In this document: positions 47,501 through 58,484 of the stretch, in pieces
How the letters are laid out: the number at the start of each line of letters is the position of its first letter
Numbering within the stretch: position 1 is the first letter of the stretch
Assembly (NCBI GenBank): GCA_900169235.1
Contig: FWCC01000135.1
Location: 62,001 to 126,000, forward strand
Direction of reading: 5' to 3'
Length of the DNA: 64,000 nucleotides
DNA from: Zarea fungicola
Taxonomy: Eukaryota > Ascomycota > Sordariomycetes > Hypocreales > Cordycipitaceae
Notes under the pieces: generated by a model
The model's database searches: none
What the model was told of the DNA's origin: nothing
The model's input: the letters and a program-made list of their open reading frames with translations, nothing else
Program-made: the position numbers and the translations under genes

Positions 47501-49020
47501 TCTATATCCTGTTTGTGCATATGTCGCCACGCGCGGCCAACAGTGTGCACTGGAAACTTACACAGACCACCATCAATGCGACACTCGACTTCCTGGCCTC
47601 GCATGACGCAGGATCCATTTTGAATCGGTACACCATAGACATGAACCAGATAGCCAAGGCGGTGCCTTCATCGATCTATAATACAATGTACGTTGTGCTC
47701 ACAACGCTCATTCAACTTGGGATCGCGTTCTCTGGTGCTACATATATGACGGCGTTACTTCCGTTTGTCGTGGCTGCCGTCTATTGCATCCAGCGGATCT
47801 ATCTCTTTACGTCGCGACAGCTTCGACATCTGACGATGGAAAGCCAAGCCCCCCTCGTCACTTCTTTGCGGGAGACTTCAGATGGTTTGATCTATATCCG
47901 AGGCTTTGGGTGGCAGTCACAGGTATTTGCGCGCAGCTTGAAACTCATCGACCAGTCGCAGAAGCCATATTACCTGCTTCTGTGCTCGCAGCAAATGCTT
48001 GCTCTCGTCCTGGATCTTTTGGCCGCGCTGATAGCCGGCACCTTGGTACTACTTACGACATTTATCAAGGATTCTTCATCCGAAAACGAAGCTGGTCTGT
48101 CATTCTTGACGATAATCCTTCTTGGCACATCCTTCAACAGAGTGGTCACCCAGTGGACGGCCATGGAGACGGTTGTTGGATCCCTCTCGCGGCTCAGCTC
48201 CTATTTAGACAAAACTCCTCAAGAGCCAAAGCAATACACGTCCCCTCTGCCCCCCAACTGGCCTCAGCGGGGTGAAATCGAAATGTCCAATGTGACGGCG
48301 TACTACCGAGCCGGCGGCGATGGGTCCCGAGAAGAAGTCCTCCACGACGTGAGCCTTTCTATACAGCCTGGGCAGAAAGTTGGGTTTGTGGGTAGAAGCG
48401 GCAGCGGCAAGTCATCTTTGCTGCTGACGCTGCTGGGACTCGTCGACTACGAGGGGTCCATCGTGATTGACGGCGTGGACATGGCGACGGCGCCGCGCGA
48501 TGAGCTGCGTGCGCGGATCGTAACGATTTCGCAGGACCAGGTCGAGCTGGACGGTACCATTCGCGACAACCTACTTCCTTTTGATACGGTATGGGGAGAA
48601 GAGGAGAGGGATGCGGGGAGCGGCAAGGCACAGCAGGAACAAGGACCGAGCACGGCGCACAAGGAAATGGTCCTGAGGGAGACCCTGGAGCGGCTACGGC
48701 TTTGGGACCAGCTGCAGGAAAAGGGTGGTCTCGATGCGGTGCTGGCAGACGTGGGCTACTCGCATGGCGAGAAACAGATGCTCTGCGTGGCGAGAGCGGT
48801 GGTGCGCCGGCGGTTGACGGGCAGCAGGCTGCTTCTTGTGGACGAGGCGACCGGGGGTGTCGATCTGTGGCGGGACCAGGTGGTACGCGAGATGATGAGG
48901 GATTACTTTCACGGATGCACAATCTTGGCGATTGCGCACCGCCAGCAGAGTATTGCTGATGCGGATGTCATTGTCGAGATGTCGCGGGGGCGGGTTGTTG
49001 GCGTTGCACCACGGTCTTGA
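44599..49020 (+). CDS. ABC transporter, subfamily C (MRP-like)
   Basis: Two exons, 44599-44790 and 44854-49020, encode 1,452 residues. The order is an N-terminal hydrophobic TMD0-like region, TMD1, NBD1, TMD2 and NBD2, the ABCC full-transporter plan. NBD1 has Walker A GSTSSGKTT (642-650), signature LSGGQRQR (733-740) and Walker B MMLFDDIFSALD, in which the catalytic Glu is Asp. NBD2 has Walker A GRSGSGKSS (from 1244), signature YSHGEKQ in place of LSxGQ, Walker B LLLVDEATGGVD with Glu, and the H-loop IAHR. One degenerate site is usual in ABCC proteins. Such pumps export conjugates, toxins or metabolites across the plasma or vacuolar membrane; the substrate is unknown. It neighbours the decayed MACPF segment, but no functional link is evident. 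Confidence 0.93.
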
Positions 49021-49564
49021 CATGGTACAATTTTTTGACCATAATGTACATGTATTGGAAAATATTGAAGTGTCTTTTTCTTTTTCTTTTACTTATATCT
49101 TTTTAAAAATAAAAATAAAAATAAAAAACACAAGTCTCTCAATTTAAGTGTGGTGGACAGCGGACTGACGCTGAAAGCCGGGCGCTGGCTTAGACAGGTA
49201 TAGCGGAACCCGAGGACAGGGGCAAGGGTTCATCAGTGGTTTTCCATCAGCGATGAGCTCGATCGGAGTTTGAATCGACGCCGTTGCCGCTGCCTGCGGA
49301 GTGGGTAAATAGTTTTTGATTGTCAGGAGCCAGCCCAACACAAATGGGCCTCGGCGTTAGCGGACGGAGACCCTTTTTTGACGCCATTCCGTTGAGCTTT
49401 AATAGACTAGGCTGCCTGCGTTGACTCTGGATACGTCATCTCCGCACATTTTTAAAACTCCTACGCCTTGACTCTTTCATTCCAGCTCTTTTGTTTCTTC
49501 ATTTTGATCCTTTCCTAGGAATCAATTCCCTCCTTACGCTGCCTAGTTATTCTCTCGCCACAAA
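49021..49564. other. Intergenic with A-rich simple repeat
   Basis: An AAAAAT-type repeat lies at about 49100-49130. The rest is the promoter side of the lipase gene. Confidence 0.55.
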
Positions 49565-51056
49565 ATGGACTCGCAAGGCGGCAGCCCCAAGGCTGGCCAT
49601 CTCTGCGTCCTAGTCCACGGAGTACGTCCATGTCGCGGCTCGTTCGGGGCATCTCGGAAGCTCTGCTAACAGAATGTGCCCTCATGTGTCCAGCTATGGG
49701 GAAGTCCAGAACATATGCGCAACATTGCCAAATGTCTACGCGACCAGTACTCCCGCGACGAGCTGTACCTGCTCCTCGCCAAGCGCAACACGGGCAGCTT
49801 CACCTACGACGGCATCGAGCGGGGCGGCGAGCGCGTGTGCGCCGAGATTGAGGAGGAGTTGAGCAAGATTGAGGGCGAGGGCGGTAAAATCACCAAGCTC
49901 AGCATCATTGGCTACTCGCTCGGCGGCCTGGTGTCGCGATACACGGTCGGCCTGCTCTACGCAAAGGGCATCCTCGACAAGATGGAGTGCATGGTGGGCG
50001 GCCCCGGACTTGCTTTTTCTTTTACCCTGTCATGTATTTTTGCTAACTTTGGAATCTGGACAGAACTTCTGCACGTTTGCGAGCCCCCACCTCGGCGTCC
50101 GGACCCCCCTCAAGGGCTGGTACAATCACATCTGGAACAGCGTCGGCGCCCGGTCGCTGTCCATGTCGGGCCACCAGCTCTTTACCATTGACGACTTTCG
50201 CGACACGGGCCGCCCGCTGCTGCAGGTCATGGCCGACCCGCAGTCCATCTTCATGTCCGGCCTGCGCCGGTTCCAGCGCCACACGCTCTACGCCAACATT
50301 ACCAACGACAAGAGCGCCGTCTACTACACGACGTGCATTCAAAAGACCGATCCGTATCGTGATCTCGACTTGATCAGGCCAAACTACATTCCAGATCGTC
50401 ACGGCGGCAGCGGCGGCGGCGGCAACGTGCTACTCGACAGGACGACACCATTCTTCCCACGACCCAAACTCAGCACCCCGACGACGTACTCGTCTGTGGC
50501 GGCCGCGTGTCTGCGGTACCTAAAGAAGATCCCGCTGGCGCTGGCCATTGCCGTCTTTGTGCCCATCGGCGTCGCCGCGTTTCTCGTCAACTCGGTGATT
50601 CAGACGGTGCGCAGCTCCAAGCGGATCCGGCTGTACGAGCAAGGGCGCGAGGCGGGGGGGTTCCGGGTGGACGAGTACCGCGTGCCGCTGCTGATCAAGG
50701 AGCTGCGCGGCGAGGTGGAGTCGGCGTACGAGGCGCTCAACAGCTCGCAGGGGCAGGAGTACCTGGGCGCCGAGGACGACGAGGACGACGAGGACGCGGC
50801 GCTGAATGCCGAGGAGAGGCGGGTGCTGACGCGGGAGCGGAGGCTGTCGCAGCCCACGCAGCCTACGCTGGCACTGGCGCCGTGCCAGTTTGACATGATT
50901 CGCAACCTGGACACGCTCGGGTGGCGCAAGTATCCGGTCTGGATTCATAACACGGGCCATTCGCACGGGGCGATTATTGCGCGGATAGACAAGAGGCGGT
51001 ATGATGAGGGGTTTATAGTGCTGGGACATTATGCAGAGGAAGAGTTTTTACTTTGA
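49565..51056 (+). CDS. ROG1-like lipase (DUF676 serine hydrolase)
   Basis: Three exons, 49565-49621, 49694-49993 and 50064-51056, encode 449 residues. The family is a group of alpha/beta hydrolases acting on lipids, including yeast Rog1. The start gives HLCVLVHGLWGSPEHM, with the HG oxyanion region. The nucleophile is Ser94 in IIGYSLGGLVSRY, followed by FCTFASPHLGVRTP, a family signature. A C-terminal hydrophobic segment, IPLALAIAVFVPIGVAAFLV, suggests a membrane anchor. An acidic stretch (EDDEDDEDAA) precedes the C terminus, where WIHNTGHSHGAII holds candidate catalytic His residues. The junctions follow consensus signals and restore the HG-LWG and ECM-NFC joins. Confidence 0.9.
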
Positions 51057-51353
51057 TTGGCCTGATTATTACTGATTATTACTGAGCGATTATGATTATT
51101 GAATTATACATGTACGATTACAGTATGCTGTCAGTGTATACTTTTGTTAACTGGTGAGACTGGTGATGATGACAAGAGTTTAGTGAGTTGGGAACGACCA
51201 CACCACTTCTGTCTCGTAAGCAAAAAGAAACTGCAATTTTTTTTAAAATAATTCTCATGTATTTTTATTTCTTACAATTTAATTTTACATTAATTTTCAA
51301 CAAGAATTAACAATCTGGCCACGTCCGTCTCCGACCGTCTCATTCAGAGGAAT

Positions 51354-51359
51354 CACGTG
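51354..51359. promoter_or_regulatory. CACGTG E-box, element A
   Basis: Core of the first copy of the duplicated element; bHLH-type site by motif. Confidence 0.5.
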
Positions 51360-51521
51360 TCGTACCTGCCGTCGGGTTACCACAACACTTCTACATTGTG
51401 AAAGGAAAATATTCAATAAATATGTAAAATATTACAACTTATTATCATCATCATTATTATTATTACATTTCTTTTACACAAAATCAGGGGATAGAATGTC
51501 TAGTCGTCATTTCAGAAGAAT

Positions 51522-51527
51522 CACGTG
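51522..51527. promoter_or_regulatory. CACGTG E-box, element B
   Basis: Core of the second copy, 497 bases before the UPS1 start. Confidence 0.5.
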
Positions 51528-52018
51528 TTATACCTGACCCCGGACCATCGCCCCCGCACTTGCAACCAATCAGGAGCTCGGAATTCTAGCAGCCGCGCCA
51601 AAAAATTCGCCTCTTATCCTGCTTCCAATTGCGGGCTTCAGGCTTCTTCCTCGCCTTTCTACTCCTTCTGCAGAGGTCACGGAGCATATCCTCCATCCCC
51701 CCTCCCTCCTCACGCCATTTCTCATCTCTCACCGTCCGATAGTTGTGCCACATCACCTCCTGTTGACTTTTTCTTCTTCCCCTGTTTTATTTATTGGATT
51801 GGACTGCTTTGACTGCTGGCATCGGTCCAACCCCTGGTCTCGTGATTTTCATGGGCTGTCCCGACTGAGCCGAATCTGCTCACGAGCAGCAATACAAACT
51901 CGCTGAACAAACCCACGCACGACTCGGGCATTTAACCAAATCTATACCGTCGTCTACTTTGCAATTGGTCCGACAGCGAATTGATAAAGAAAAAAGAAAA
52001 CAAAATACCACCGCAACA

Positions 52019-52720
52019 ATGGTGCTCCAACACTCGACAAACCACACCTACTCGCACCCATTCCCAACCGTCACCCTCGCCTACTTCCTCCGCTACTCCT
52101 CGCCCAACCTGAACCCGTTCGCCGCCCACGTCCTCAGCACCGACACCATCTCGAGCCATGTCGACCCGGTCACGCAGCGCCTGTACACGACGCGCATCCA
52201 CCTAAAGAAGAGCCGCATGCCGGGCGCCGTGTACAAGCTGCTGCCGGCCAGCGTCACGGGCGGCGGTGCGGGCGACAAGGCATCGTACATTCTCGAGACG
52301 AGCGTCGTGGACATCAAGGAGGGCTGGATGAAGACGGAGAGCCGCAACCTCAACTTTACAGGTGTGCTGTCTGTCGTGGAGAAGCAGGACTTTAGTGTTC
52401 CAGCAGTCGGCACGCCCAAGATGGAGACGGATGTCAAGACGTCGGTGATTTTCAAGTCACACCTCGGCGACAAGATCCGCGGCAAGCTGGGCCAGGCGTC
52501 CGAGGACGGCTGGTTCTCCGTCTCGGGCATCATTGGCGGGTGGGGCACCAAGGGCATCCAGCGCAGCATCGAGAGCATGGCGTCGACCAAGACGCAGGCG
52601 CAGCTGGGCAAGAGCCGCGACGGCATGAAGATGGTGCTGGAGCGCATCCGCAACAATGGCGTCATTGGCGTGCTGGAGAGCATCCGCCGTGAGCGTCAGC
52701 GCCAGCAACTTGGCATGTAA
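52019..52720 (+). CDS. UPS1: PRELI/UPS1-like phosphatidic acid transfer protein
   Basis: One exon encodes 233 residues. Ups1-type proteins carry phosphatidic acid across the mitochondrial intermembrane space, with Mdm35, for cardiolipin synthesis. The N terminus MVLQHSTNHTYSHPFPTVTL, then ALA-type AYFLRYSSPNLNPFAAHVLS, TDTISSHVD and LYTTRIHLKKSRMP follow the yeast Ups1 pattern closely, and more closely than Ups2. The middle contains ILETSVVDIKEGWMKTESRNLNF, a typical PRELI strand set. A C-terminal amphipathic helix (KTQAQLGKSRDGMKMVLER) matches the lid region. It is longer than yeast Ups1 (175) at the C terminus. The ATG context CAACAATGG is good. PHB1 and QCR8 in this window also act in mitochondria, but there is no reason to link them. 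Confidence 0.9.
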   Translation: MVLQHSTNHTYSHPFPTVTLAYFLRYSSPNLNPFAAHVLSTDTISSHVDPVTQRLYTTRIHLKKSRMPGAVYKLLPASVTGGGAGDKASYILETSVVDIKEGWMKTESRNLNFTGVLSVVEKQDFSVPAVGTPKMETDVKTSVIFKSHLGDKIRGKLGQASEDGWFSVSGIIGGWGTKGIQRSIESMASTKTQAQLGKSRDGMKMVLERIRNNGVIGVLESIRRERQRQQLGM

Positions 52721-53718
52721 ACCACAACCACCACAACCATCACAACAACGAACCTCTACAACATGTACAACATGACGACTGCGGCGCATTACAAAGGAGA
52801 CTGTCTCTGTAATGTGTCTGCAACAGCGAAACAGCTGCTTACGACGGATCTTGTATCCATATTGTATATCACCCTCACCTTTCTTATTTAGCATGGCGTC
52901 TTGTGTTTTTTTTTGTCTCTTTTCTTTTCTTCTACCGGTTGGTGTTTCGGATTCAAAGAGGATGCCAGGACGACTCGGAAGACGAACAGGCCAAAGGGAC
53001 CTGACGAGGCTGAAAAGAAGCAGAAAATCGTGTAATACTGCAAGTATGCAGTGTAAGGTGTAAGGCATCCCCTCTCTTGTATTAAGAAGAAAAGCATATA
53101 TGAATGATCAATGGAATTTTGCAAAGTCTACTTTGCAGTCTGTGATGTGCGACCTGTTTCTATGCTGTACAGCAGGCCTTGTCCTGAACAGCAGCTATGC
53201 ATCATGCTCGGAGTATGGATTCTTTGTGAGAAATGGATATTGCCACGAGGTAAATGATGAACGCAAAGCCCACTTTACTCGATGCTTGATGGCTTCCCGC
53301 CCTGTCCATCATCTGCCTAGTTAGTTAGTATGTATGCATATCTAGTATGGAGTGTGATGGACAATCTAGGCTTCAAAGCCCCCACTCTGGAAGCACAGAA
53401 AAGGACGCTTGAGCTACTTGCTACCTCTTTAAAGTGGCACACGACTGATGGCATCAAGAGGGGCAGCAATAGTTGATTCAAGTCTCGTTTGATTATCAAG
53501 CCCAACAAGACGTGTGGCCCCCAACCTACCCGCCAATGGTCCAAAAACCACCCCTCCAAATGGCGCGGGGCAAACACGCGATAATTAAAACTTGATCAAT
53601 ACACCATCCGCTCGTCAATCAGCGCCCGCTTCTATTTTCCGTCCTTACAGCCTTGCATTTTTGTTTCGTTTCATTTTACATTATTTTAATTTACGTCCTT
53701 TTTTCTCTTCATTTCAAC
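52721..53718. other. Intergenic
   Basis: UPS1 3' region and promoter of the phosphatase gene; no gene seen. Confidence 0.55.
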
Positions 53719-54489
53719 ATGCCCGAAAAGACATCCGTCCTGTTTGTATGCCTGGGCAACATCTGCCGCTCGACCATGGCCGAGGGCATCTTTCAGCACA
53801 TGGCGCAGAAGCCCGAGTGGAAGGATAAAGTTGGCAAGATTGATTCCTGCGGGACGGGTATGTCGCCAAAAAGAAAATCCTTGCAGCATTTAATTTTTAT
53901 TTTTTTTCTTGTGTTTTGCTGCATCTCCTCGCGCAAAGCTACACAGTACTTGGGAGCTAATTTTACCCCTCCGAATAGCGGCATATCACACTGGCGAATC
54001 GCCCGACGACCGCACCATGGCGACGCTGGCGCAGAATGGCATTACAGATTACCAGCATGCAGCGAGACGTGTATGTTTTTTGAACTTTTTTTTTCTTAAC
54101 TCTATCTTAACTTCATTCGCCCTTCTTGCGTGGAAAAAAAGTCGGCATTGACAGCACTTGACATGCATACCCCTCCAGAGCTACGTTACATTGCCAGTAT
54201 GCAACTTGTACTAACTCCCACGTCCGTCCAGTTTGCCACATCCGACTTTGACAAGTTCGACTACATCTTCGCCATGGACCGCTCCAACCTAACCGACCTC
54301 CAGCGCCTCCAGCGCGGCAACCCCGACTCCAAGGCCAAGGTGATGCTCTTTGGCGAGTACAGCGGCAAAGGCACCGGCAAGGCCGAGGTTGTCAACGATC
54401 CGTACTACGGCGGCGACGCGGGCTTTAGGACGGCGTTTGAGCAGTGCTCGCGCTTTGCCAAGAATTTCCTGGAACAAGTCGTGGCATAA
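53719..54489 (+). CDS. Low-molecular-weight protein tyrosine phosphatase
   Basis: Three exons, 53719-53857, 53979-54070 and 54232-54489, encode 162 residues, the normal length. The enzyme removes phosphate from tyrosine in proteins or small substrates in the cytosol. The active-site loop VCLGNICRS (10-18) supplies Cys11 and Arg17, and the general acid is Asp133 in NDPYYGGD. SCGTAAYHTGESPDDRT, which crosses the first junction, and the FDYIFAMDRSNL segment are family landmarks. It resembles yeast Ltp1. No signal peptide or membrane segment. Junctions follow consensus signals. Confidence 0.94.
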
Positions 54490-54974
54490 AAAAAAACAAG
54501 ACAAGGGATGGCGGGGAGGTAGAGGAGCGTGAGGGACAGGGAGGACAGACTGGAATGGGGAGACAGAAGTTGAATCAGTAGCGGGCAAGGGCGTGAGAGA
54601 GTGGTATGCAGAAAGCAAGCAGGTCCATACCGTTGATACCCCCGGACAACCAGACTTTCTCTTTTATTTTTCTTTTATTTTCTACACGACAAGAGGACAG
54701 GAGATGTAGACGCTGTGCTGATAGAAATCATAAAGATTAAGACGGTACACATGATGTGAGCATCATCGCCATTGGTAGACAAGAGACATGATCAGCAAAT
54801 GAATGTATTTAATTCTACTACTCGTAAAAGAGTCCCTGAATGATTCTTAATTCCTTCCGTTTTCCCATCCATATTCAACTTTGTGTAATCTAGGCCGTTG
54901 ATGAAATCATAAAATGTAACCACTGCTTGTTACCCGAGTCGCGTGTTTTATTCTCCTCCTTCTTCTTTGAGAGC
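54490..54974. other. Intergenic between convergent genes
   Basis: 3' regions of the phosphatase and the repeat-protein gene. Confidence 0.55.
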
Positions 54975-57900
54975 CTAGAAAGATCGGCTGGTATAAGACC
55001 AAGTGTACGAGTAGCTCGTCTGCGTAATCGTGCCCTTGATGTACCCAACCAGCGACCCATCCGCGGTCGAAAAGGTAATGTAAAACGGCCCATACTTGCC
55101 GCCCACCGACTTGAGGATGAAGCTGTACGACAGGCTGTTGAGCTGGCTCTTGATCTCGTCAATGGAGCCCGTAAACGACGCGCTGCCCTGGTTCGACGCC
55201 GCGTCCGTGCCCGTCGCCGTGCTCGCAATGGTTGTGCTCGTCGCCGGCGCCGTCGTCGACGTGGGCTTGGGGGGGATCTTGCTGCCAGCGTCAAAGACAA
55301 CCTTGCCCGAGGCGTCAAACGAGCCCGACACGTACCCGCTGTACGACCCGTCCACGTTGACCAGGAAAATCACAAACGGGCTGCCGTAGTTGCTGCCCAG
55401 GAGCTGGTGCAGCTGCGCGTCCGTCAGCTGGCCGCCGCTCGCAATGATGGACGCCGACAGCGTCGCGTCCGCGTTGACCGTCGTGGGACCACCCGGAGTA
55501 GGACGGGGGATGCTGCTGCTGCCGTTGAAAAAGACCTGGCCGTCGGCGCCGAAGCCGCCCGACACGGCGCCAATCTGGGCGCCGCTGCCGTCGACCAGGA
55601 TGATGTTGAAGGACTTGCCGTAGTTGCTGCCCAGGAGCTGCTTGAGGAGGTCGTCCGTCACCTTGCCCGCGGCCACGATGCTGGCAGACTGCGCGGCCGT
55701 GGCCGTCACGTCAATGGGCTTGGCGGCCGACTTGGGAATGTTTGTGCTGCTGTCGAACACGGGGTTGCCGTCGCCGTCAAACTTGCCCGAGATGAGGCCA
55801 ATCTCGTTGCCGTTGCTGTCGGTCAGGGTGATTTGGAAGGACCCGTTTCCATAGCGGTCGCCGAGAAGGGACTGGAGATCGGCCGGTGTGGCCTTGCCCG
55901 CCTGGATGATCTTGTTGGAGACGCTTGGGTTGGCAGTCACAATCAGAGGCTTGGCGGGAATGCTGGTGCTGGGGTCAAAGACCGGGCTGCCATTGCTGTC
56001 GAAGCTGCCGGAAATGCTGCCAATTTGCTTGCCGTTGTTGTCTGTGAGCAGAATCTTGAACTTTCCAAAGCCATAGTTGTCGCCGAGCAAGGCCTGGAGG
56101 TCACCGAGGGTGGCCTTGCCATTCTGGATGATACTGCTGGACCTGCCACCACTGGCCGTCACTGTAAAAACGTTGGAGGGAATGCTGGAGTTGGGGTTGA
56201 AGACTGGGTTGCCGTTGCTATCAAAGCTACCAGAGATGCTGCCAATCTGCTTTCCAGTGCTGTCGGTCAGGTTGATCAGGAATGTACCCTTGCCGTAGTT
56301 CGGGCCCAGGAGAGCCTGAAGGTCGCTGACGGACGCCTTGCCAGCCTGGACAATGCTGCTTGACCTGCCGGCGTTTGCCGTTACGGTGGTGAGGCCAGCT
56401 GGGATGTTTGTGTTCGAGTCGAAGACCGGGTTGCCATTGGCATCAAAGCTGCCAGAAACGGTACCAATCTGCTTCCCATTGCTATCAGTCAGCATGATCT
56501 TGAATGTACCCTTGCCGTAGTTCTGGCCAAGGATAGCCTTGAGGTCGTTGACAGAAGCCTTGCCAGCCTGGATAATGGCGTTTGATTTGCCGGCATCTGC
56601 GGTCACGGTGGTAAGACCAGCTGGGATGTTTGTATTCGAGTCGAAGACCGGGTTACCGTCGGCATCAAAGCTGCCAGACACGGTACCAATTTGCTTTCCA
56701 GCGTCATCCGTCAGGTTGATCTTGAAGGATCCAAAACCGTATCCATTACCAAGCAAGCTCTGTAGGACTTGGTTGCTGACTTTGCCAGCCTGGATAATGC
56801 CTCGGGACACACTGCCACTCGCTGTGACGGTAGTCGGGCTAGGTTTCGGGATGTTGGTATTGGAGTCAAAGGTAGGGTTGCCGTTGCCATCAAAGCTGCC
56901 AGAAACTTGGCCAATTTGCTTTCCTGCGTCGTCCGTCAGATTGATCAGGAAAGAGCCAAAACCATAGCCATCGCCAAGCAAGTTCTGTAAGACTTGGTTG
57001 CTGGCTTTGCCGGCCTGGATAATACCGCGGGACACACTGCCACTCGCTGTGACGGTAGTCGGGTTTGGTTTCGGAATGCTGGTATTGGAGTCTAGAGAAG
57101 GGTTGCCGTCGCTGTCAAAGCTACCAGACACTTGGCCAATCTTGTTTCCGGAGTTGTCCGTCAAGGTAATTACAAAGGAGCCTGAACCATAATTATCACC
57201 AAGCAGGCCTTGCAAATCACCAATCGTGATTCTACCAGCTTGGATAATGCTGGCAGACCTACCACCGCTCGCCGTCACGGTGATCGGGCCAGCCTTGGGG
57301 ATGTTGGTGTTGGAGTCAAAGGTAGGGTTGCCGTTGCTGTCGAAGCTTCCCGACACTTGGCCAATCTGCTTTCCAGAATTATCTGTCAAGATAATCTTGA
57401 AAGGACCAGCACCGTAATTGGCACCGAGCAATGCCTGTAGGGTACCGACGGTGGCTTTGCCAGCTTGAATAATGCTGCTCGATCTGGCACCGCTGGCAGT
57501 GACGGTAAACACGTTGGGTTTAGGGATATTCGTGTTGGAGTCAAAGGTAGGGTTGCCGTTGCTGTCGAAGCTTCCCGACACTTGGCCAATCTGCTTTCCA
57601 CTATTATCTGTCAGGATAATCTTGAAAGAACCGAAGCCGTAATTGGAACCAAGCAGCGCCTGCAAGTCGCCAACAGTCGCCTTGCCGGCCTGGATGATGC
57701 TGCCGGATCTGCCGCCGTTGGCGGTGACGGTGAATACGCTGGCCTTGGGAATAGAGATATCCGGGTCAAAGCGGACGCCGTCGGAGGTGAAGGTACCGGA
57801 CACGACGCCAGCAGGTGCGCCACCGGGACCCGGGAAGATGATCCTGAAGGGTCGGCCATAGTCATTACCAAGGAGGGAGACCAGGTCACTGTCGGAGACG

Positions 57901-58484
57901 GAACCGCGGGCTATGATGCCCTGGGCAATGGCGCCGGTGGCAGTCACAGTGATGGGCTGGATCAGGCCAGGCTGCTTCGGGATGGTAGGGGGAACGGCCC
58001 CGTATGGGTTTCGATTGGTCGTGTCAAACGTGACGCTGCCGTCCGTTGTGAAGTAGCCTACAAGGTAACCCACCAGGCCGCGAGTGGTCGAGTCATAGAA
58101 GGGGATAACAAAGGGCTTGCCAAAGTTGTTGGCTAGCAAACGCTGCAACGTAGCGATGTTGAGGTTGTTGATGAAGTTGACAATCTGTGGCGGCGAACCA
58201 ACAATGTTGCTGGTGGTGACAAAGCTGGCGCTAGACGCTGAGGTAATGTTGGCAACACGGGAAAATCTAGAGACGTCTTTCCCGTCATTGGGCACGATTT
58301 TGACACCACTCGGATCGGTAATGGTGGAAGCAGAGTCGACCTCAGCAAGGGTATTGGAAACAGGGACCGAGCCAATGGCACCGGCAGCTACATCGCTGAC
58401 GGTTGAGTTGCGAGCCTGCTCAAGACCTCGGGCCAATGCATAGCCGACAAAGCAGGTAACAAGCGATGCCGTGGAAACTCTCAT
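54975..58484 (-). CDS. Large secreted protein with twelve tandem repeats of ~75 residues
   Basis: One exon encodes 1,169 residues. The start at 58484 is chosen because GCCACC ATG precedes MRVSTASLVTCFVGYALARG, a signal peptide; an in-frame ATG 48 bases further upstream would bury it. From about residue 178 to 1070 there are twelve units of 73-77 residues. Each has TVTA at the front, then SIIQAGKA-like, DLQALLGxNYG, FKIxLTD, GKQIGxVSGSFD, GNPxFDSNTNIP. A degenerate unit lies before them (about 100-175) and another at the C terminus. A Ser/Thr-rich linker (about 1072-1105) precedes the last unit. There is no GPI-anchor-like tail or cysteine-rich module. The repeats are probably beta-rich domains, suggesting a cell-surface or matrix protein, possibly an adhesin. 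This is inference; I recognise no family. A TATATA box lies about 120 bases upstream on the same strand (58602-58607). Confidence 0.88.
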   Translation of the reverse strand: MRVSTASLVTCFVGYALARGLEQARNSTVSDVAAGAIGSVPVSNTLAEVDSASTITDPSGVKIVPNDGKDVSRFSRVANITSASSASFVTTSNIVGSPPQIVNFINNLNIATLQRLLANNFGKPFVIPFYDSTTRGLVGYLVGYFTTDGSVTFDTTNRNPYGAVPPTIPKQPGLIQPITVTATGAIAQGIIARGSVSDSDLVSLLGNDYGRPFRIIFPGPGGAPAGVVSGTFTSDGVRFDPDISIPKASVFTVTANGGRSGSIIQAGKATVGDLQALLGSNYGFGSFKIILTDNSGKQIGQVSGSFDSNGNPTFDSNTNIPKPNVFTVTASGARSSSIIQAGKATVGTLQALLGANYGAGPFKIILTDNSGKQIGQVSGSFDSNGNPTFDSNTNIPKAGPITVTASGGRSASIIQAGRITIGDLQGLLGDNYGSGSFVITLTDNSGNKIGQVSGSFDSDGNPSLDSNTSIPKPNPTTVTASGSVSRGIIQAGKASNQVLQNLLGDGYGFGSFLINLTDDAGKQIGQVSGSFDGNGNPTFDSNTNIPKPSPTTVTASGSVSRGIIQAGKVSNQVLQSLLGNGYGFGSFKINLTDDAGKQIGTVSGSFDADGNPVFDSNTNIPAGLTTVTADAGKSNAIIQAGKASVNDLKAILGQNYGKGTFKIMLTDSNGKQIGTVSGSFDANGNPVFDSNTNIPAGLTTVTANAGRSSSIVQAGKASVSDLQALLGPNYGKGTFLINLTDSTGKQIGSISGSFDSNGNPVFNPNSSIPSNVFTVTASGGRSSSIIQNGKATLGDLQALLGDNYGFGKFKILLTDNNGKQIGSISGSFDSNGSPVFDPSTSIPAKPLIVTANPSVSNKIIQAGKATPADLQSLLGDRYGNGSFQITLTDSNGNEIGLISGKFDGDGNPVFDSSTNIPKSAAKPIDVTATAAQSASIVAAGKVTDDLLKQLLGSNYGKSFNIILVDGSGAQIGAVSGGFGADGQVFFNGSSSIPRPTPGGPTTVNADATLSASIIASGGQLTDAQLHQLLGSNYGSPFVIFLVNVDGSYSGYVSGSFDASGKVVFDAGSKIPPKPTSTTAPATSTTIASTATGTDAASNQGSASFTGSIDEIKSQLNSLSYSFILKSVGGKYGPFYITFSTADGSLVGYIKGTITQTSYSYTWSYTSRSF
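55275..57950 (-). repeat. Tandem repeat array in the secreted protein gene (12 units of ~223 bp)
   Basis: Twelve successive coding units of about 220-230 bases. Units 2-10 are most alike; units 5 and 6 share the SVSRGIIQAGK variant and units 6-8 share a GNPVF variant. That pattern points to stepwise duplication rather than one event. Outer units are most diverged. Confidence 0.88.

Larger units (their letters stand above)
51057..52018 (+). promoter_or_regulatory. UPS1 promoter with duplicated E-box element
   Basis: Two related segments, 51333-51376 and 51499-51543, share a CATT(T)CAGARGAATCACGTGT core followed by TACCTG. Their CACGTG boxes are at 51354-51359 and 51522-51527, 168 bases apart. 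AT-rich runs lie between them and a long CT-rich leader follows. Confidence 0.5.

Noticed and set aside
50520..51029. 169-residue minus-strand frame
   Set aside because: Shadow of the lipase C-terminal exon.
54927..56363. 478-codon plus-strand frame
   Set aside because: Shadow of the repeat-protein gene; its low-complexity pattern follows the repeat period.
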